A stretch of DNA of 64,000 nucleotides from Stutzerimonas stutzeri. GTDB taxonomy: Bacteria > Pseudomonadota > Gammaproteobacteria > Pseudomonadales > Pseudomonadaceae. The translations under genes were made by a program, and so were the position numbers. Under the pieces are notes generated by a model, which ran no database searches, was not told the origin of the DNA, and was given only the letters and a program-made list of their open reading frames with translations. Below are positions 37,454-47,302 of this stretch, one piece after another. The stretch covers positions 62,001 to 126,000 of the forward strand of contig NZ_JYHV01000014.1 in the NCBI RefSeq assembly GCF_000952685.1, in the 5' to 3' direction. Within the stretch, counting starts at the first letter, position 1, and each line of letters begins with the position of its first letter.

Positions 37454-37754
37454 GGGTTCGCCAAATGCCGGTCAAGTTGCGGGCGATGAAAAGCGCAGCG
37501 CCAGGCATCGGCGTCTGTTGTCAGTGTCGAGGTTGCATCAATGGCCAGAGAAACGACGTGGATCGCGCAAGACGAATGCGCGGCTTGGTGTGCGCGACAC
37601 GTGCTTCTATTTGTATAAATATAAATGCACTTAACGATGATGAATATTCGTTATAAGTATTTAAATCGATGCGACACACTGTTTGTCGCTCGCTCTGGCC
37701 GGCGACGCCCGCCGCTGATGGACGAGCTTTATTCATCTGTCTCCAGGAAATGTC
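37454..37754. other. Divergent intergenic region between imuA and ccoN
   Basis: About 300 bp without a gene. It holds an AT-rich stretch at about 37608-37665 (unlike the GC-rich surroundings), probably the ccoN promoter, and an inverted repeat GCGACA (37671-37676)/TGTCGC (37684-37689) between that stretch and ccoN that could be an operator. No good Anr box (TTGAT-N4-ATCAA) is visible. Confidence 0.4.
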
Positions 37755-39191
37755 ATGGCTGATGCTGCAGTGCTCGATACACCCGATTACAACTACGAAG
37801 TCGTCCGTCGCTTCACCTTGATGACCCTGTTCTGGGGTGTGGTTGGAATGGGGATGGGTGCGTTCATCGCCGCCCAATTGGTCTGGCCAGAACTCAATTT
37901 CGGGTTGCCTTGGACCACTTTCGGGCGCCTGCGCCCGGTGCACACCAATCTAGTGATCTTCGCGTTCGGCGGCGGCGCGCTGTTCGCGACCTCCTTCTAT
38001 GTGGTGCAGCGGACCTGCAAGGTGCGACTGATCTCCGACGGGCTGGCCAACTTCGTGTTCTGGGGCTGGCAGGCGGCGATCATTGCAATGCTGGTCAGCT
38101 ATCCGTTGGGTATTACCTCTTCGAAGGAATACGCTGAGATGGAATGGCCGATTGCGTTCTGGGTGACGCTGGTCTGGGTGGCCTATGCCTATCTGTTCAT
38201 CGGCACGATCGCGCGGCGGCGAACCCAGCACATCTATGTTGCCAATTGGTTCTATGGCGCCTTCATCGTCGTGACGGCGATGGTCCATGTGATCAACCAC
38301 ATTGCCATCCCGGTGACCCTGTTCAAATCCTACTCGGCCTACTCCGGCGCCACGGATGCCATGATCCAGTGGTGGTACGGGCATAGCGTGGTGGGCTTCA
38401 TCCTCTCGGTGGGCTTTCTCGGGATGATGTACTACTTCGTGCCGAAGCAGGCCGAGCGGCCGGTGTATTCCTATCGGCTGTCCATCGTGCATTTCTGGGC
38501 GATCATCAGCCTGTACATCTGGGCCGGCCCGCACCATCTGCACTACACCGCATTGCCGGATTGGGCGCAGAGCCTCGGTATGGCGATGTCGGTGGTGCTG
38601 CTGGCGCCCAGCTGGGGCGGCATGATCAACGGCATGATGACGCTCTCCGGTGCCTGGCATAAATTGCGCACTGATCCGATCCTGCGCTTTCTGGTGGTTT
38701 CCCTGGCGTTCTACGGCATGTCGACCTTCGAGGGGCCGATGATGGCCATCAAGACGGTCAACGCATTGTCGCACTATACGGACTGGACCATCGGCCACGT
38801 GCATGCCGGTGCGCTGGGCTGGGTCGCGATGATCTCCATCGGCACGCTCTACCACATGATTCCAAAACTCTGGGGCCGCGAGCAGATGCACAGCGTCGGG
38901 CTGATCAATGCGCACTTCTGGCTGGCCACCATCGGCACCGTGCTCTACATCGCCTCGATGTGGGTCAATGGCATCACTCAGGGTCTGATGTGGCGTGCGA
39001 TCAATGAAGACGGCACGCTGACGTATTCCTTCGTCGAGGCGCTGGAGGCCAGCCATCCCGGCTATGTGGTGCGACTGATTGGCGGCGGCACCTTCGTTCT
39101 GGGCATGCTGCTGATGGCCTATAACGCCTGGCGCACAGTGCGCGTAGCGGACCGGCGTGCAGTCGAGGTAACTGTCATGCAGGTCGTCTAA
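37755..39191 (+). CDS. ccoN: Orphan cbb3-type cytochrome c oxidase subunit I (CcoN)
   Basis: 478 aa, ATG 37755 after a TCCAGGAAATGTC leader. Twelve membrane segments and the histidine ligands of CcoN: the low-spin haem His in [19 protein letters not shown], the copper/haem site in WYGHSVVGF and [14 protein letters not shown], and the high-spin haem His region [17 protein letters not shown]. It is the catalytic subunit of high-affinity cbb3 oxidase, but no ccoO, ccoQ or ccoP is beside it. In P. aeruginosa, orphan CcoN copies swap into the complexes made by the full operons and change cyanide or phenazine tolerance. A similar role is likely here. Neighbours are an SOS operon and a small hydrolase, unrelated. 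Confidence 0.88.
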   Translation: MADAAVLDTPDYNYEVVRRFTLMTLFWGVVGMGMGAFIAAQLVWPELNFGLPWTTFGRLRPVHTNLVIFAFGGGALFATSFYVVQRTCKVRLISDGLANFVFWGWQAAIIAMLVSYPLGITSSKEYAEMEWPIAFWVTLVWVAYAYLFIGTIARRRTQHIYVANWFYGAFIVVTAMVHVINHIAIPVTLFKSYSAYSGATDAMIQWWYGHSVVGFILSVGFLGMMYYFVPKQAERPVYSYRLSIVHFWAIISLYIWAGPHHLHYTALPDWAQSLGMAMSVVLLAPSWGGMINGMMTLSGAWHKLRTDPILRFLVVSLAFYGMSTFEGPMMAIKTVNALSHYTDWTIGHVHAGALGWVAMISIGTLYHMIPKLWGREQMHSVGLINAHFWLATIGTVLYIASMWVNGITQGLMWRAINEDGTLTYSFVEALEASHPGYVVRLIGGGTFVLGMLLMAYNAWRTVRVADRRAVEVTVMQVV

Positions 39192-39332
39192 TGGGCAGCT
39201 TCTTCCGTTGATCGATCATTGACGTTGCTTGAGAAGAAATTTAATTAGGTTATAAATAAATAATTTCTTATTCTTTTATGTGAGCTGCGCGAGTGGCTAG
39301 ACTGGCTTCCATCATTTCGGAGGCACACCTCG

Positions 39333-39914
39333 ATGCGCAGCGAATCGATCCGTTATCTGATAGTGCCGGGCTGGAAAGGCTCGCCCGCCGCTCACTGGCA
39401 AAGCCATTGGCAACGCAGCCTTCCAAACAGCGCCAGGGTGGAGCAGTCCGATTGGCTACACCCTCGCCGCGAAGACTGGATCGCCGAGCTGGATCGCAGC
39501 GTGGCAATGAGCACGCAGCCGATCATCCTCATCGCGCATAGTCTGGGTTGCGTTACCGTCGCCCACTGGGCCGCACAAGCTTCGATGGATACATTGCAGC
39601 GGGTTCGTGGCGCGTTGCTGGTCGCGCCAGCGGATGTGCAGCGTGAGGGATGCCCCGACGCCCTGCGCGATTTCGCGCCGATTTCCCGTCAAGCATTGCC
39701 ATTTCCCAGCCTGCTGGTCGGCTCCGACAGCGATGCCGCAGCGACAGCCGACCGAGCCATCGAGCTGGGCCAGAATTGGGCAAGTGATACCGTCATTCTC
39801 CGTGGCGTCGGGCACATCAATACGCAATCGGGCCATACCCATTGGACGTCGGGTTTCGCCTACCTGTACCGCCTGCAAAATCGAATCGCTCAGCAGGCCC
39901 GCAAAACGGCCTGA
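39333..39914 (+). CDS. RBBP9/YdeN-type alpha/beta hydrolase
   Basis: 193 aa. Small serine-hydrolase fold: YLIVPGWKGSPAAHWQSHW at the N-terminus, nucleophile elbow HSLGC (Ser near residue 69), acid likely in LLVGSDSDAAAT, and catalytic His in GVGHINTQSG. The family (DUF1234/RBBP9) is widespread and its substrates are unknown. The first 140 bp upstream include an AT-rich segment that may hold the promoter. A hairpin follows the stop. Confidence 0.85.
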   Translation: MRSESIRYLIVPGWKGSPAAHWQSHWQRSLPNSARVEQSDWLHPRREDWIAELDRSVAMSTQPIILIAHSLGCVTVAHWAAQASMDTLQRVRGALLVAPADVQREGCPDALRDFAPISRQALPFPSLLVGSDSDAAATADRAIELGQNWASDTVILRGVGHINTQSGHTHWTSGFAYLYRLQNRIAQQARKTA

Positions 39915-39931
39915 CGCTGGTAGCAGGAACC

Positions 39932-39950
39932 CGGTCGCCCATTGCGACCG
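39932..39950 (+). terminator. Hairpin between the hydrolase and peroxiredoxin genes
   Basis: CGGTCGC (39932-39938), loop CCATT, GCGACCG (39944-39950), 17 bp after the hydrolase stop. No U run; may also be part of the peroxiredoxin leader. Confidence 0.45.
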
Positions 39951-39982
39951 CCATCAGTAGCATGCATACGAGGAAAAAAGAC

Positions 39983-40624
39983 ATGAGCATCCGTCTCGGC
40001 GACATCGCCCCCGACTTCGAACAGGATTCCAGCGAAGGCCGCATTCGCTTTCATGAATGGCTTGGCAGCAGTTGGGGCGTGCTGTTTTCTCATCCGGCCG
40101 ACTTTACGCCAGTCTGCACCACCGAGCTGGGTTTCACCGCCAAGCTTAAAGACGAGTTCGCCAAGCGCAACGTCAAAGCCATTGCGCTTTCAGTGGATCC
40201 GGTCGATTCGCATGTGAAGTGGATCGATGACATCAACGAAACCCAGAACACGCGAGTCAACTTTCCGATCCTGGCTGATGCCGACCGCAAGGTGTCCGAG
40301 CTGTACGACCTGATTCACCCCAATGCCAACGACACGTTGACGGTTCGTTCGCTGTTCGTCATCGATCCGAATAAAAAGGTGCGATTGACCATTACCTACC
40401 CGGCTAGCACTGGGCGCAACTTCAACGAAATTCTGCGTGTGATCGACTCCCTACAACTGACTGATAACCACAAGGTCGCGACGCCGGCCAACTGGCAGGA
40501 CGGCGACGAGGTGGTCATCGTGCCTTCGCTGCAGGACGAGGAAGAGCTCAAGCAGCGCTTCCCGAAGGGCTACCGCGCGGTGAAGCCTTATCTACGTCTC
40601 ACCCCACAACCGAATCGCGAATAG
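39983..40624 (+). CDS. 1-Cys peroxiredoxin (Prx6/LsfA type)
   Basis: 213 aa from ATG 39983 with GAGGAAAAAAG upstream; the longer frame is rejected. Thioredoxin-fold peroxidase with the peroxidatic cysteine Cys45 in FSHPADFTPVCTTELG. There is no other cysteine in the protein, so it is a true 1-Cys enzyme needing an external reductant. The C-terminal extension (QDEEELKQRFPKGYRAVKPYLR) is typical of the Prx6 subfamily and LsfA of Pseudomonas. It reduces peroxides and takes part in oxidative stress defence. Transcribed alone; about 135 bp further on lies a terminator. Confidence 0.92.
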   Translation: MSIRLGDIAPDFEQDSSEGRIRFHEWLGSSWGVLFSHPADFTPVCTTELGFTAKLKDEFAKRNVKAIALSVDPVDSHVKWIDDINETQNTRVNFPILADADRKVSELYDLIHPNANDTLTVRSLFVIDPNKKVRLTITYPASTGRNFNEILRVIDSLQLTDNHKVATPANWQDGDEVVIVPSLQDEEELKQRFPKGYRAVKPYLRLTPQPNRE

Positions 40625-40757
40625 GTACGCCACATCACAGCAATCGGCTGCCTCGATCGGCCTTTGCTTGTGCTGGAAAAATCAGTCGATTAGGATTCGC
40701 GCCCGGGTATGGGGCGTGAGTGTCATATCACTCCGCATGACCCTTTCGAATGTTGAA

Positions 40758-40786
40758 GCCCGGTTCGGAGACGACCGGGCTTTTTT
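40758..40786 (+). terminator. Intrinsic terminator upstream of mtnA
   Basis: GCCCGGT (40758-40764), loop TCGGAGACG, ACCGGGC (40774-40780) and a run of six T. It lies 133 bp after the peroxiredoxin stop and 75 bp before mtnA. It could end the peroxiredoxin transcript, a short leader RNA attenuating mtnA, or a small RNA from the 40625-40757 stretch. Confidence 0.8.
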
Positions 40787-40861
40787 GTGCCGGCCCGCAA
40801 TCTGTACGGACCGGTTCCGCCCCTGAATGTCAGGGGATCAGTGAACAATGAGGGGATTGCC

Positions 40862-41938
40862 ATGCGCGAACGCTTGCTGGCCGCGGAAAAAGTGAAGGCT
40901 ATCGAGTGGCAGAACGGGCAGTTACGTTTGCTCGACCAGCGCAAGTTGCCGCTGGAAGAGATATGGCATTCCTACGATTGCGCTGCTGCTGTAGCCACGG
41001 CCATCCGCGAGATGGTCGTGCGGGGCGCTCCGGCGATCGGCATCAGCGCGGCGTATGGCTTGGTAATGGGGCTCAAGGCTCGGCTCACCGAAGGCGGCGA
41101 CTGGCGTACGGCGTTGGAAGCGGACTTTGAAGTGCTTGCAGATTCGCGTCCGACTGCTGTCAATCTATTCTGGGCGCTGAATCAGATGCGCGAGCGACTC
41201 GACCGTTTGAAGCCGGGCGAGGATCCGCTGACAGCTGCCGAGGCACAAGCCGTCTCCATTCACGACAGCGATCGCGAAGCCAATCTAACCATGGCGCAAT
41301 TCGGTGTCGATCTGATCCGCAAGCATCAGGGCAATCCGCAAAACCTACTCACTCACTGCAATACCGGTGCACTGGCTACTGGTGGCTTCGGAACCGCGCT
41401 CGGTGTGATCCGTGCGGCGCATCTGGAGGGGCTTGTCGAGTGCGTTTATGCCGATGAAACCCGTCCCTGGTTGCAAGGCTCGCGTCTGACCGCCTGGGAG
41501 CTTGCTGGAGAGGGCGTGCCGGTCACATTGAATGCCGACTCGGCCGCTGCGCATCTTATGAAGACGCGTGGCATTACCTGGGTAATCGTGGGGGCCGACC
41601 GAATCACGGCCAACGGCGACGTTGCCAACAAGATCGGCACCTATCAGCTCGCCGTGCTCGCCATGCATCATGGCGTGCGGTTCATGGTGGTGGCGCCCAG
41701 TTCGACCATTGACATGGAGCTGGAAGCCGGCGACGACATTCCCATCGAGGAACGTGCCGGCAGCGAGTTGCTGGAAGTCAACGGCCAGCGGTTCGCGGCG
41801 GAAGTCGATGCGTTCAATCCGGTATTCGATGTGACGCCGGCGGACCTCATCGACGCCATCGTGACCGAAAAGGGTGTGGTCGAACGACCGAATGCGGCCA
41901 AGCTCGCCGCTTTGATGAGCCGCAAACGACTCCATTGA
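40862..41938 (+). CDS. mtnA: S-methyl-5-thioribose-1-phosphate isomerase
   Basis: 358 aa from ATG 40862 with GAGGGG about 7 nt upstream, the normal family length; the open frame from 40787 runs through the terminator. eIF2B-like fold with [17 protein letters not shown], the catalytic cysteine in [14 protein letters not shown], and the catalytic aspartate in [21 protein letters not shown]. It isomerises methylthioribose-1-P to methylthioribulose-1-P in methionine salvage; the next enzyme, MtnB, is encoded at the right end of this window. Confidence 0.94.
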   Translation: MRERLLAAEKVKAIEWQNGQLRLLDQRKLPLEEIWHSYDCAAAVATAIREMVVRGAPAIGISAAYGLVMGLKARLTEGGDWRTALEADFEVLADSRPTAVNLFWALNQMRERLDRLKPGEDPLTAAEAQAVSIHDSDREANLTMAQFGVDLIRKHQGNPQNLLTHCNTGALATGGFGTALGVIRAAHLEGLVECVYADETRPWLQGSRLTAWELAGEGVPVTLNADSAAAHLMKTRGITWVIVGADRITANGDVANKIGTYQLAVLAMHHGVRFMVVAPSSTIDMELEAGDDIPIEERAGSELLEVNGQRFAAEVDAFNPVFDVTPADLIDAIVTEKGVVERPNAAKLAALMSRKRLH

Positions 41939-42061
41939 TTACTTTAGGCAAACCCGGGGATCTCTTCTCGGGTGTGCATCCTGGAGCCTCTGGCTCGCCA
42001 GCTGTGATACCATCCCGCGCTTAATCGCAGGACCCTGCTGACTACAAGGAACCAGGCTTCC
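41939..42061 (+). promoter_or_regulatory. gyrA leader region
   Basis: 123 bp between mtnA and gyrA. Contains a small hairpin with ACCCG/CGGGT arms at about 41951-41972, soon after the mtnA stop, and an AAGGAACCAGG ribosome site. A conserved structured RNA called the gyrA motif has been described upstream of gyrA in pseudomonads; I cannot confirm a match by eye. Confidence 0.35.
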
Positions 42062-44869
42062 ATGGGCGAACTGGCCAAAGAAATCCTCCCGGTCAATATC
42101 GAAGACGAACTCAAGCAGTCCTATCTCGACTACGCCATGAGCGTAATCGTCGGACGGGCGCTGCCGGATGCGCGCGACGGATTGAAGCCCGTACATCGCC
42201 GTGTGCTTTTTGCCATGAGCGAACTGGGTAACGACTGGAACAAGCCATACAAGAAATCCGCCCGTGTGGTCGGTGATGTGATCGGTAAATACCATCCTCA
42301 CGGCGACTCGGCGGTATACGACACCATCGTGCGGATGGCGCAGCCTTTCTCGTTGCGCTACATGCTGGTCGATGGCCAAGGCAACTTCGGTTCGGTGGAC
42401 GGCGATAATGCCGCCGCCATGCGTTACACCGAAGTGCGGATGGCCAAGCTGGCGCACGAACTGCTGGCCGATCTGGACAAGGAAACCGTCGATTGGGTGC
42501 CCAACTACGACGGCACCGAGCAGATTCCGGCGGTCATGCCGACCAAGATCCCGAACCTGCTGGTTAACGGTTCCAGCGGTATCGCCGTGGGTATGGCGAC
42601 CAATATTCCGCCGCATAACCTCGGCGAAGTCATCGATGGCTGCCTAGCGCTGATCGGGAACGCCGACATCACCATCGACGAACTGATGCAGTTCATCCCG
42701 GGTCCTGACTTCCCCACCGCCGGCATCATCAACGGCCGCGCCGGTATCGTCGAGGCCTACCGCACCGGTCGCGGACGCATCTACATGCGGGCGCGCTCGA
42801 TCATCGAAGACATCGACAAGGTCGGTGGGCGTCAGCAGATCGTCATCACCGAGCTGCCTTATCAGCTGAACAAGGCGCGTCTGATCGAGAAGATCGCCGA
42901 GCTGGTTAAAGAGAAGAAGCTCGAAGGCATCACCGAGTTGCGCGACGAGTCCGACAAAGACGGCATGCGCGTGGTGATCGAGCTGCGTCGCGGTGAAGTG
43001 CCTGAGGTCATCCTCAACAATCTCTACGCCCAGACCCAGCTGCAGAGCGTGTTCGGCATCAACGTGGTGGCACTGATCGACGGCCAGCCGCGCACGCTGA
43101 ATCTCAAGGAACTGCTCGAGGCCTTCGTTCGCCATCGCCGCGAAGTGGTCACCCGCCGGACCGTCTACGAGCTGCGCAAGGCGCGCGAGCGTGGGCATAT
43201 CCTCGAAGGTCAGGCGGTCGCGCTGTCCAACATCGACCCGGTGATCGCCCTGATCAAGGCCTCGCCGACCCCGGCCGAGGCGAAGGAAGCGTTGATTGCC
43301 GAGGCCTGGGAATCGAGCGCCGTCGAGTCGATGGTCGAGCGTGCTGGTGCCGACTCCTGCCGCCCAGAGGGGCTTGATCCGCAGTACGGTCTGCGTGATG
43401 GCAAGTACTACCTGTCGCCGGAACAGGCTCAGGCCATTCTTGATCTGCGCCTGCACCGTCTGACGGGGCTGGAGCACGAGAAGCTGCTCAGCGAGTATCA
43501 GGAGATCCTGACCCAGATCGGTGAGCTGATCCGTATCCTTACCGATCCCGTGCGCCTGATGGAGGTCATCCGCGAGGAGCTCGAAGGCGTCAAGCGCGAT
43601 TTCGGCGATGCGCGTCGCACCGAAATTCTCGAGGCGCGACTGGATCTGACCCTGGCCGATCTGATCACCGAGGAAGAGCGCGTCGTCACCATTTCCCACG
43701 GCGGCTATGCCAAGTCCCAGCCGCTGGCCGCCTATCAGGCGCAGCGCCGCGGCGGACGCGGCAAGGCGGCGACCGGCGTCAAGGAAGAGGATTACGTCGA
43801 GCATCTGTTGGTTGCCAACAGCCACACGACCCTGCTGCTGTTTTCCAGCAAGGGCAAGGTCTATTGGCTCAAGACCTATGAGATTCCGGAAGCCTCGCGC
43901 ACCTCGCGCGGACGTCCGCTGGTCAACCTGCTGCCGCTTTCCGAAGGCGAGCACATCACCGCTATGCTCCAAGTCGACATTGAGGCTGCACGTCAGCAGC
44001 AGCTGAATGGCGAGGACGATGTCGAGGATGCGGAAATCATCAGCGAAGCCGATGAGGCGGAAGAGTCGCTCGACGGCGAAGAATCCGACGAGTCGATAGA
44101 CGAGCCGACCGGCACCTACATCTTCATGGCGACAGCCAAGGGCACAGTGAAGAAGACTCCGCTTTCCCAGTTCAGCCGTCCGCGCAGTGTCGGTCTGATC
44201 GCGCTCGGCCTGGAGGAGGGCGATACCCTCATCGCTGCTGCGGTTACCGACGGGGCGCGTGAAGTCATGCTGTTCTCCGATGGCGGAAAGGTGATTCGCT
44301 TCAAGGAGAAGCATGTCCGCACCATGGGCCGTACTGCTCGTGGCGTTCGAGGCATGCGTCTGCCTGAAGGGCAGCGTCTGATCTCCATGCTAATCCCTGA
44401 GCCTAATGCGCAAATTCTCACCGCCAGCCTCAACGGCTACGGCAAGCGCACTGTGATCGATGAGTTCCCGCGCCGCGGTCGCGGTGGTCAGGGCGTAATC
44501 GCCATGGTGACCAACGAGCGCAACGGCCCGCTGGTCGGCGCCGTTCAGGTGCAGCAGGGCGAGGAGATCATGCTGATTTCCGACCAGGGCACGCTGGTGC
44601 GTACCCGTGTCGATGAGGTGTCGTCGCTGGGCCGTAATACCCAGGGCGTGACGCTGATCAAACTGGGCAAGAACGAGCATCTGGTTGGCCTCGAAAGGGT
44701 TCAGGAGCCCTCCGAGGAAGACGTACTGGAAGACATCGAGGCGGTTCTCGATGACGAGGCGCTGGACAAGGAAATGCCTGTCGTCAGCACCGAGCCCAGC
44801 GAGGACGAGCTGCTTGGCGGAGGCGGAGACGTACCGCCGGACGTGGTGCCTACCGACGACGAAAACTGA
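42062..44869 (+). CDS. gyrA: DNA gyrase subunit A
   Basis: 935 aa. Catalytic Tyr122 in [10 protein letters not shown]. The quinolone-determining region reads [15 protein letters not shown] with Ser83 and Asp87, the usual sensitive residues. Winged helix and tower domains, coiled coil, then the C-terminal beta-pinwheel with the GyrA box [12 protein letters not shown]. An acidic insertion of about 36 residues (648-683, [20 protein letters not shown] and more) interrupts the pinwheel, as in other pseudomonads; the C-terminal tail is also acidic. With GyrB it introduces negative supercoils. A long hairpin follows the stop. Confidence 0.98.
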   Translation: MGELAKEILPVNIEDELKQSYLDYAMSVIVGRALPDARDGLKPVHRRVLFAMSELGNDWNKPYKKSARVVGDVIGKYHPHGDSAVYDTIVRMAQPFSLRYMLVDGQGNFGSVDGDNAAAMRYTEVRMAKLAHELLADLDKETVDWVPNYDGTEQIPAVMPTKIPNLLVNGSSGIAVGMATNIPPHNLGEVIDGCLALIGNADITIDELMQFIPGPDFPTAGIINGRAGIVEAYRTGRGRIYMRARSIIEDIDKVGGRQQIVITELPYQLNKARLIEKIAELVKEKKLEGITELRDESDKDGMRVVIELRRGEVPEVILNNLYAQTQLQSVFGINVVALIDGQPRTLNLKELLEAFVRHRREVVTRRTVYELRKARERGHILEGQAVALSNIDPVIALIKASPTPAEAKEALIAEAWESSAVESMVERAGADSCRPEGLDPQYGLRDGKYYLSPEQAQAILDLRLHRLTGLEHEKLLSEYQEILTQIGELIRILTDPVRLMEVIREELEGVKRDFGDARRTEILEARLDLTLADLITEEERVVTISHGGYAKSQPLAAYQAQRRGGRGKAATGVKEEDYVEHLLVANSHTTLLLFSSKGKVYWLKTYEIPEASRTSRGRPLVNLLPLSEGEHITAMLQVDIEAARQQQLNGEDDVEDAEIISEADEAEESLDGEESDESIDEPTGTYIFMATAKGTVKKTPLSQFSRPRSVGLIALGLEEGDTLIAAAVTDGAREVMLFSDGGKVIRFKEKHVRTMGRTARGVRGMRLPEGQRLISMLIPEPNAQILTASLNGYGKRTVIDEFPRRGRGGQGVIAMVTNERNGPLVGAVQVQQGEEIMLISDQGTLVRTRVDEVSSLGRNTQGVTLIKLGKNEHLVGLERVQEPSEEDVLEDIEAVLDDEALDKEMPVVSTEPSEDELLGGGGDVPPDVVPTDDEN

Positions 44870-44875
44870 TTCGGA

Positions 44876-44907
44876 CGACATGCGAAGCCTTCGGTCTTCG
44901 CATGTCG
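44876..44907 (+). terminator. Hairpin after gyrA
   Basis: A 12-bp perfect stem, CGACATGCGAAG (44876-44887) with CTTCGCATGTCG (44896-44907), closing on a CTTCGG tetraloop, 6 nt after the gyrA stop. No U run follows. Confidence 0.65.
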
Positions 44908-45015
44908 GTATCGAACGGAAACCCGCTGCGGGTGAAGGGATTGCAAGCGCTGTACCTGAGCGCCTTGGCGACGGGCGGAGCGAGCATGGTATCGACCGTT
45001 TTTGAGAGTACGAAG

Positions 45016-46101
45016 ATGAGCAAACGCGCCTTTAACTTCTGCGCAGGTCCCGCCGCGCTCCCTGAGGTCGTGCTGCAGCGCGCCCAGGCCGAACTCCTGG
45101 ATTGGCAGGGGCGGGGCCTGTCTGTGATGGAAATGAGCCATCGCAGCGATGAATACACGGCGATTGCCGAAAAGGCCGAGCAGGACCTGCGCGACCTGCT
45201 GAGCATTCCGTCGAATTACAAGGTGCTGTTCCTCCAGGGCGGTGCCAGCCAGCAGTTCGCCGAGATCCCGCTGAATCTGCTACCTGAAGACGGCGTTGCC
45301 GATTACATCGATACGGGCATCTGGTCGCGCAAGAGTATCGAAGAGGCCAAGCGCTTCGGGCATATCAATGTGGCTGCCAGCGCCAGATCCTACGATTACT
45401 TCGCCATCCCCGGGCAGAACGAGTGGAATCTGCGCGCCGATGCGGCCTATGTGCACTACGCCAGCAACGAAACCATCGGTGGGCTGCAGTTCGACTGGAT
45501 ACCGGAACTTGGCGACACTCCGCTGGTGGTCGACATGTCTTCGGACATCCTTTCGCGTCCGCTGGACGTGTCGCGATTCGGTCTGATCTACGCTGGCGCG
45601 CAGAAGAATATCGGCCCGTCGGGGTTGGTGGTGGTCATCGTTCGCGAGGACTTGCTGGGTCGTGCGCGTTCCAGCTGCCCGACCATGCTCGATTACAAGA
45701 TCGCCGCCGACAACGGCTCCATGTACAACACGCCGGCAACCTTCTCTTGGTACCTCTCTGGGCTGGTGTTCGAGTGGCTGAAGGAGCAGGGCGGTGTCGA
45801 GGCGATGGAGCGGATCAATCGCGCCAAGAAAGACCTGCTCTATGGTGCTATCGACGCCAGTGATTTCTATTCCAACCCGATCGCCACGAATGCCCGCTCG
45901 TGGATGAATGTGCCGTTCAGGCTGGCCGATGAGCAGTTAGACAAGGTTTTCCTGGCCGGTGCCGATGCCCGTGGACTGCTCAACCTGAAAGGCCATCGCT
46001 CGGTGGGCGGCATGCGTGCTTCGATCTATAACGCGGTTGGCCTGGATGCCGTCGAGGCGCTGGTGGCCTACATGCGTGAGTTCGAGAAGGAGCACGGCTG
46101 A
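45016..46101 (+). CDS. serC: Phosphoserine aminotransferase
   Basis: 361 aa from ATG 45016 (MSKRAFNFCAGPAALPEVVL), the family start; the frame upstream through the gyrA hairpin is non-coding. PLP-lysine in IYAGAQKNIGPSGL; LFLQGGASQQFAEIPLNLL is the phosphate-binding region and GMRASIYNAV the C-terminal block. It makes phosphoserine from 3-phosphohydroxypyruvate and also serves pyridoxine synthesis. It opens the aromatic/serine operon; its stop overlaps the pheA start by one base (TGATG). Confidence 0.96.
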   Translation: MSKRAFNFCAGPAALPEVVLQRAQAELLDWQGRGLSVMEMSHRSDEYTAIAEKAEQDLRDLLSIPSNYKVLFLQGGASQQFAEIPLNLLPEDGVADYIDTGIWSRKSIEEAKRFGHINVAASARSYDYFAIPGQNEWNLRADAAYVHYASNETIGGLQFDWIPELGDTPLVVDMSSDILSRPLDVSRFGLIYAGAQKNIGPSGLVVVIVREDLLGRARSSCPTMLDYKIAADNGSMYNTPATFSWYLSGLVFEWLKEQGGVEAMERINRAKKDLLYGAIDASDFYSNPIATNARSWMNVPFRLADEQLDKVFLAGADARGLLNLKGHRSVGGMRASIYNAVGLDAVEALVAYMREFEKEHG

Positions 46102-47198
46102 TGAGCGATGCCGACCGACTGAAGGCGCTGCGTGTACGCATCGACAGTCTCGACGAGAAAATTCTCGAGCTGATCAGCGAGCGTGCCCGCTGCGCTCAGG
46201 ACGTGGCTCGGGTCAAGACTGCCTCCCTGGCCGAAGGCGAGGAGGCAGTGTTCTATCGTCCCGAGCGTGAAGCCTGGGTGCTCAAGCACATCATGGAGCT
46301 GAACAAGGGACCGCTGGACAACGAGGAGATGGCGCGCCTTTTTCGCGAAATCATGTCGTCCTGCCTGGCGCTGGAGCAGCCGCTGCGGGTCGCTTATCTC
46401 GGCCCGGAAGGCACCTTTTCGCAAGCGGCAGCGCTCAAGCACTTCGGGCATTCGGTGATCAGCAAACCGATGGCGGCGATCGACGAGGTGTTTCGTGAAG
46501 TGGTGGCCGGTGCGGTCAATTTCGGCGTGGTGCCGGTGGAAAACTCCACCGAGGGCGCCGTCAACCACACCCTCGACAGCTTCCTCGAGCATGACATCGT
46601 CATCTGCGGTGAAGTCGAGCTGCGAATCCATCATCACCTGCTGGTGGGTGAGACGACCAAGACCGACCGCATCACTCGCATCTACTCGCACGCCCAGTCG
46701 CTGGCGCAGTGCCGCAAATGGCTGGATGCGCATTATCCGAACGTCGAGCGTGTCGCGGTTTCCAGCAATGCCGATGCAGCCAAGCGCGTCAAGAGCGAGT
46801 GGAACTCCGCTGCGATCGCGGGGGACATGGCCGCTCAGCTTTACGGCTTGAGCAAGATTGCCGAGAAGATCGAGGACCGCCCGGATAACTCCACGCGTTT
46901 CCTGATCATTGGCAACCAGGAAGTGCCGCCCACCGGCGACGACAAGACTTCGATCATCGTTTCCATGCGCAACAAACCGGGTGCGCTGCATGAGCTGCTG
47001 ATGCCGTTCCATTCCAATGGCATCGATCTCACGCGGATCGAAACTCGCCCTTCACGCAGCGGCAAATGGACCTATGTATTCTTCATTGACTGCATCGGTC
47101 ATCACCAGGATCCGCTGATCAAGGATGTGCTGGAGAAGATCGGGCGCGAAGCGGTGGCATTGAAGGTGCTGGGCTCTTATCCGAAGGCGGTACTTTAA
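46101..47198 (+). CDS. pheA: Bifunctional chorismate mutase / prephenate dehydratase (P-protein)
   Basis: 365 aa, ATG 46101 sharing its A with the serC stop. Chorismate mutase (AroQ) domain residues 1 to about 90 (LKALRVRIDSLDEKILELI), prephenate dehydratase domain about 95-270 (VAYLGPEGTFSQAAALKHFG, and VPVENSTEGAVNHTLD, NSTRFLIIG), and a C-terminal ACT domain that binds phenylalanine for feedback control (GALHELLMPFHSNGIDLTRI, ETRPSRSGKWTY). It makes phenylpyruvate from chorismate. Next gene is hisC after a 104-bp repeat-containing gap. Confidence 0.97.
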   Translation: MSDADRLKALRVRIDSLDEKILELISERARCAQDVARVKTASLAEGEEAVFYRPEREAWVLKHIMELNKGPLDNEEMARLFREIMSSCLALEQPLRVAYLGPEGTFSQAAALKHFGHSVISKPMAAIDEVFREVVAGAVNFGVVPVENSTEGAVNHTLDSFLEHDIVICGEVELRIHHHLLVGETTKTDRITRIYSHAQSLAQCRKWLDAHYPNVERVAVSSNADAAKRVKSEWNSAAIAGDMAAQLYGLSKIAEKIEDRPDNSTRFLIIGNQEVPPTGDDKTSIIVSMRNKPGALHELLMPFHSNGIDLTRIETRPSRSGKWTYVFFIDCIGHHQDPLIKDVLEKIGREAVALKVLGSYPKAVL

Positions 47199-47199
47199 A

Positions 47200-47301
47200 A
47201 AGCAGCTGGAAGCCGGATGCCGAAAGCTGGAAGCCGTGAGCAACGCCGAGTGCTTCAGGTTTCGAGTTCAGGCTCAGGCTTTCAGCTCCAGCGGAGCTGA
47301 A
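47200..47301. repeat. Intergenic AAGCTGGAAG-type repeat tract before hisC
   Basis: The 104-bp pheA-hisC gap is built from short repeats: AGCTGGAAGCCG twice in direct orientation (about 47206 and 47228), then the inverse-type words GGCTTTCAGCTCCAGC at the end. A shorter version (GAAGCTGGAATTTTGAAGCTGGA) lies between aroC and the next MFS gene at about 62249. It gives one of the few breaks in an otherwise tight operon. Confidence 0.5.
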
Positions 47302-47302
47302 C

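Noticed and set aside
37454-37754. Anr/FNR site upstream of ccoN
   Set aside because: No TTGAT-N4-ATCAA dyad on either strand; only partial half sites.
39192-39332. TTGATCGATCATTGA as a regulatory dyad after ccoN
   Set aside because: Arms do not match a known consensus, and it stands closer to the ccoN end than to the next gene; the AT-rich stretch nearby is enough to explain a promoter.
42302-42340. Quinolone resistance change in gyrA
   Set aside because: Residues 83 and 87 are Ser and Asp, the usual sensitive combination.
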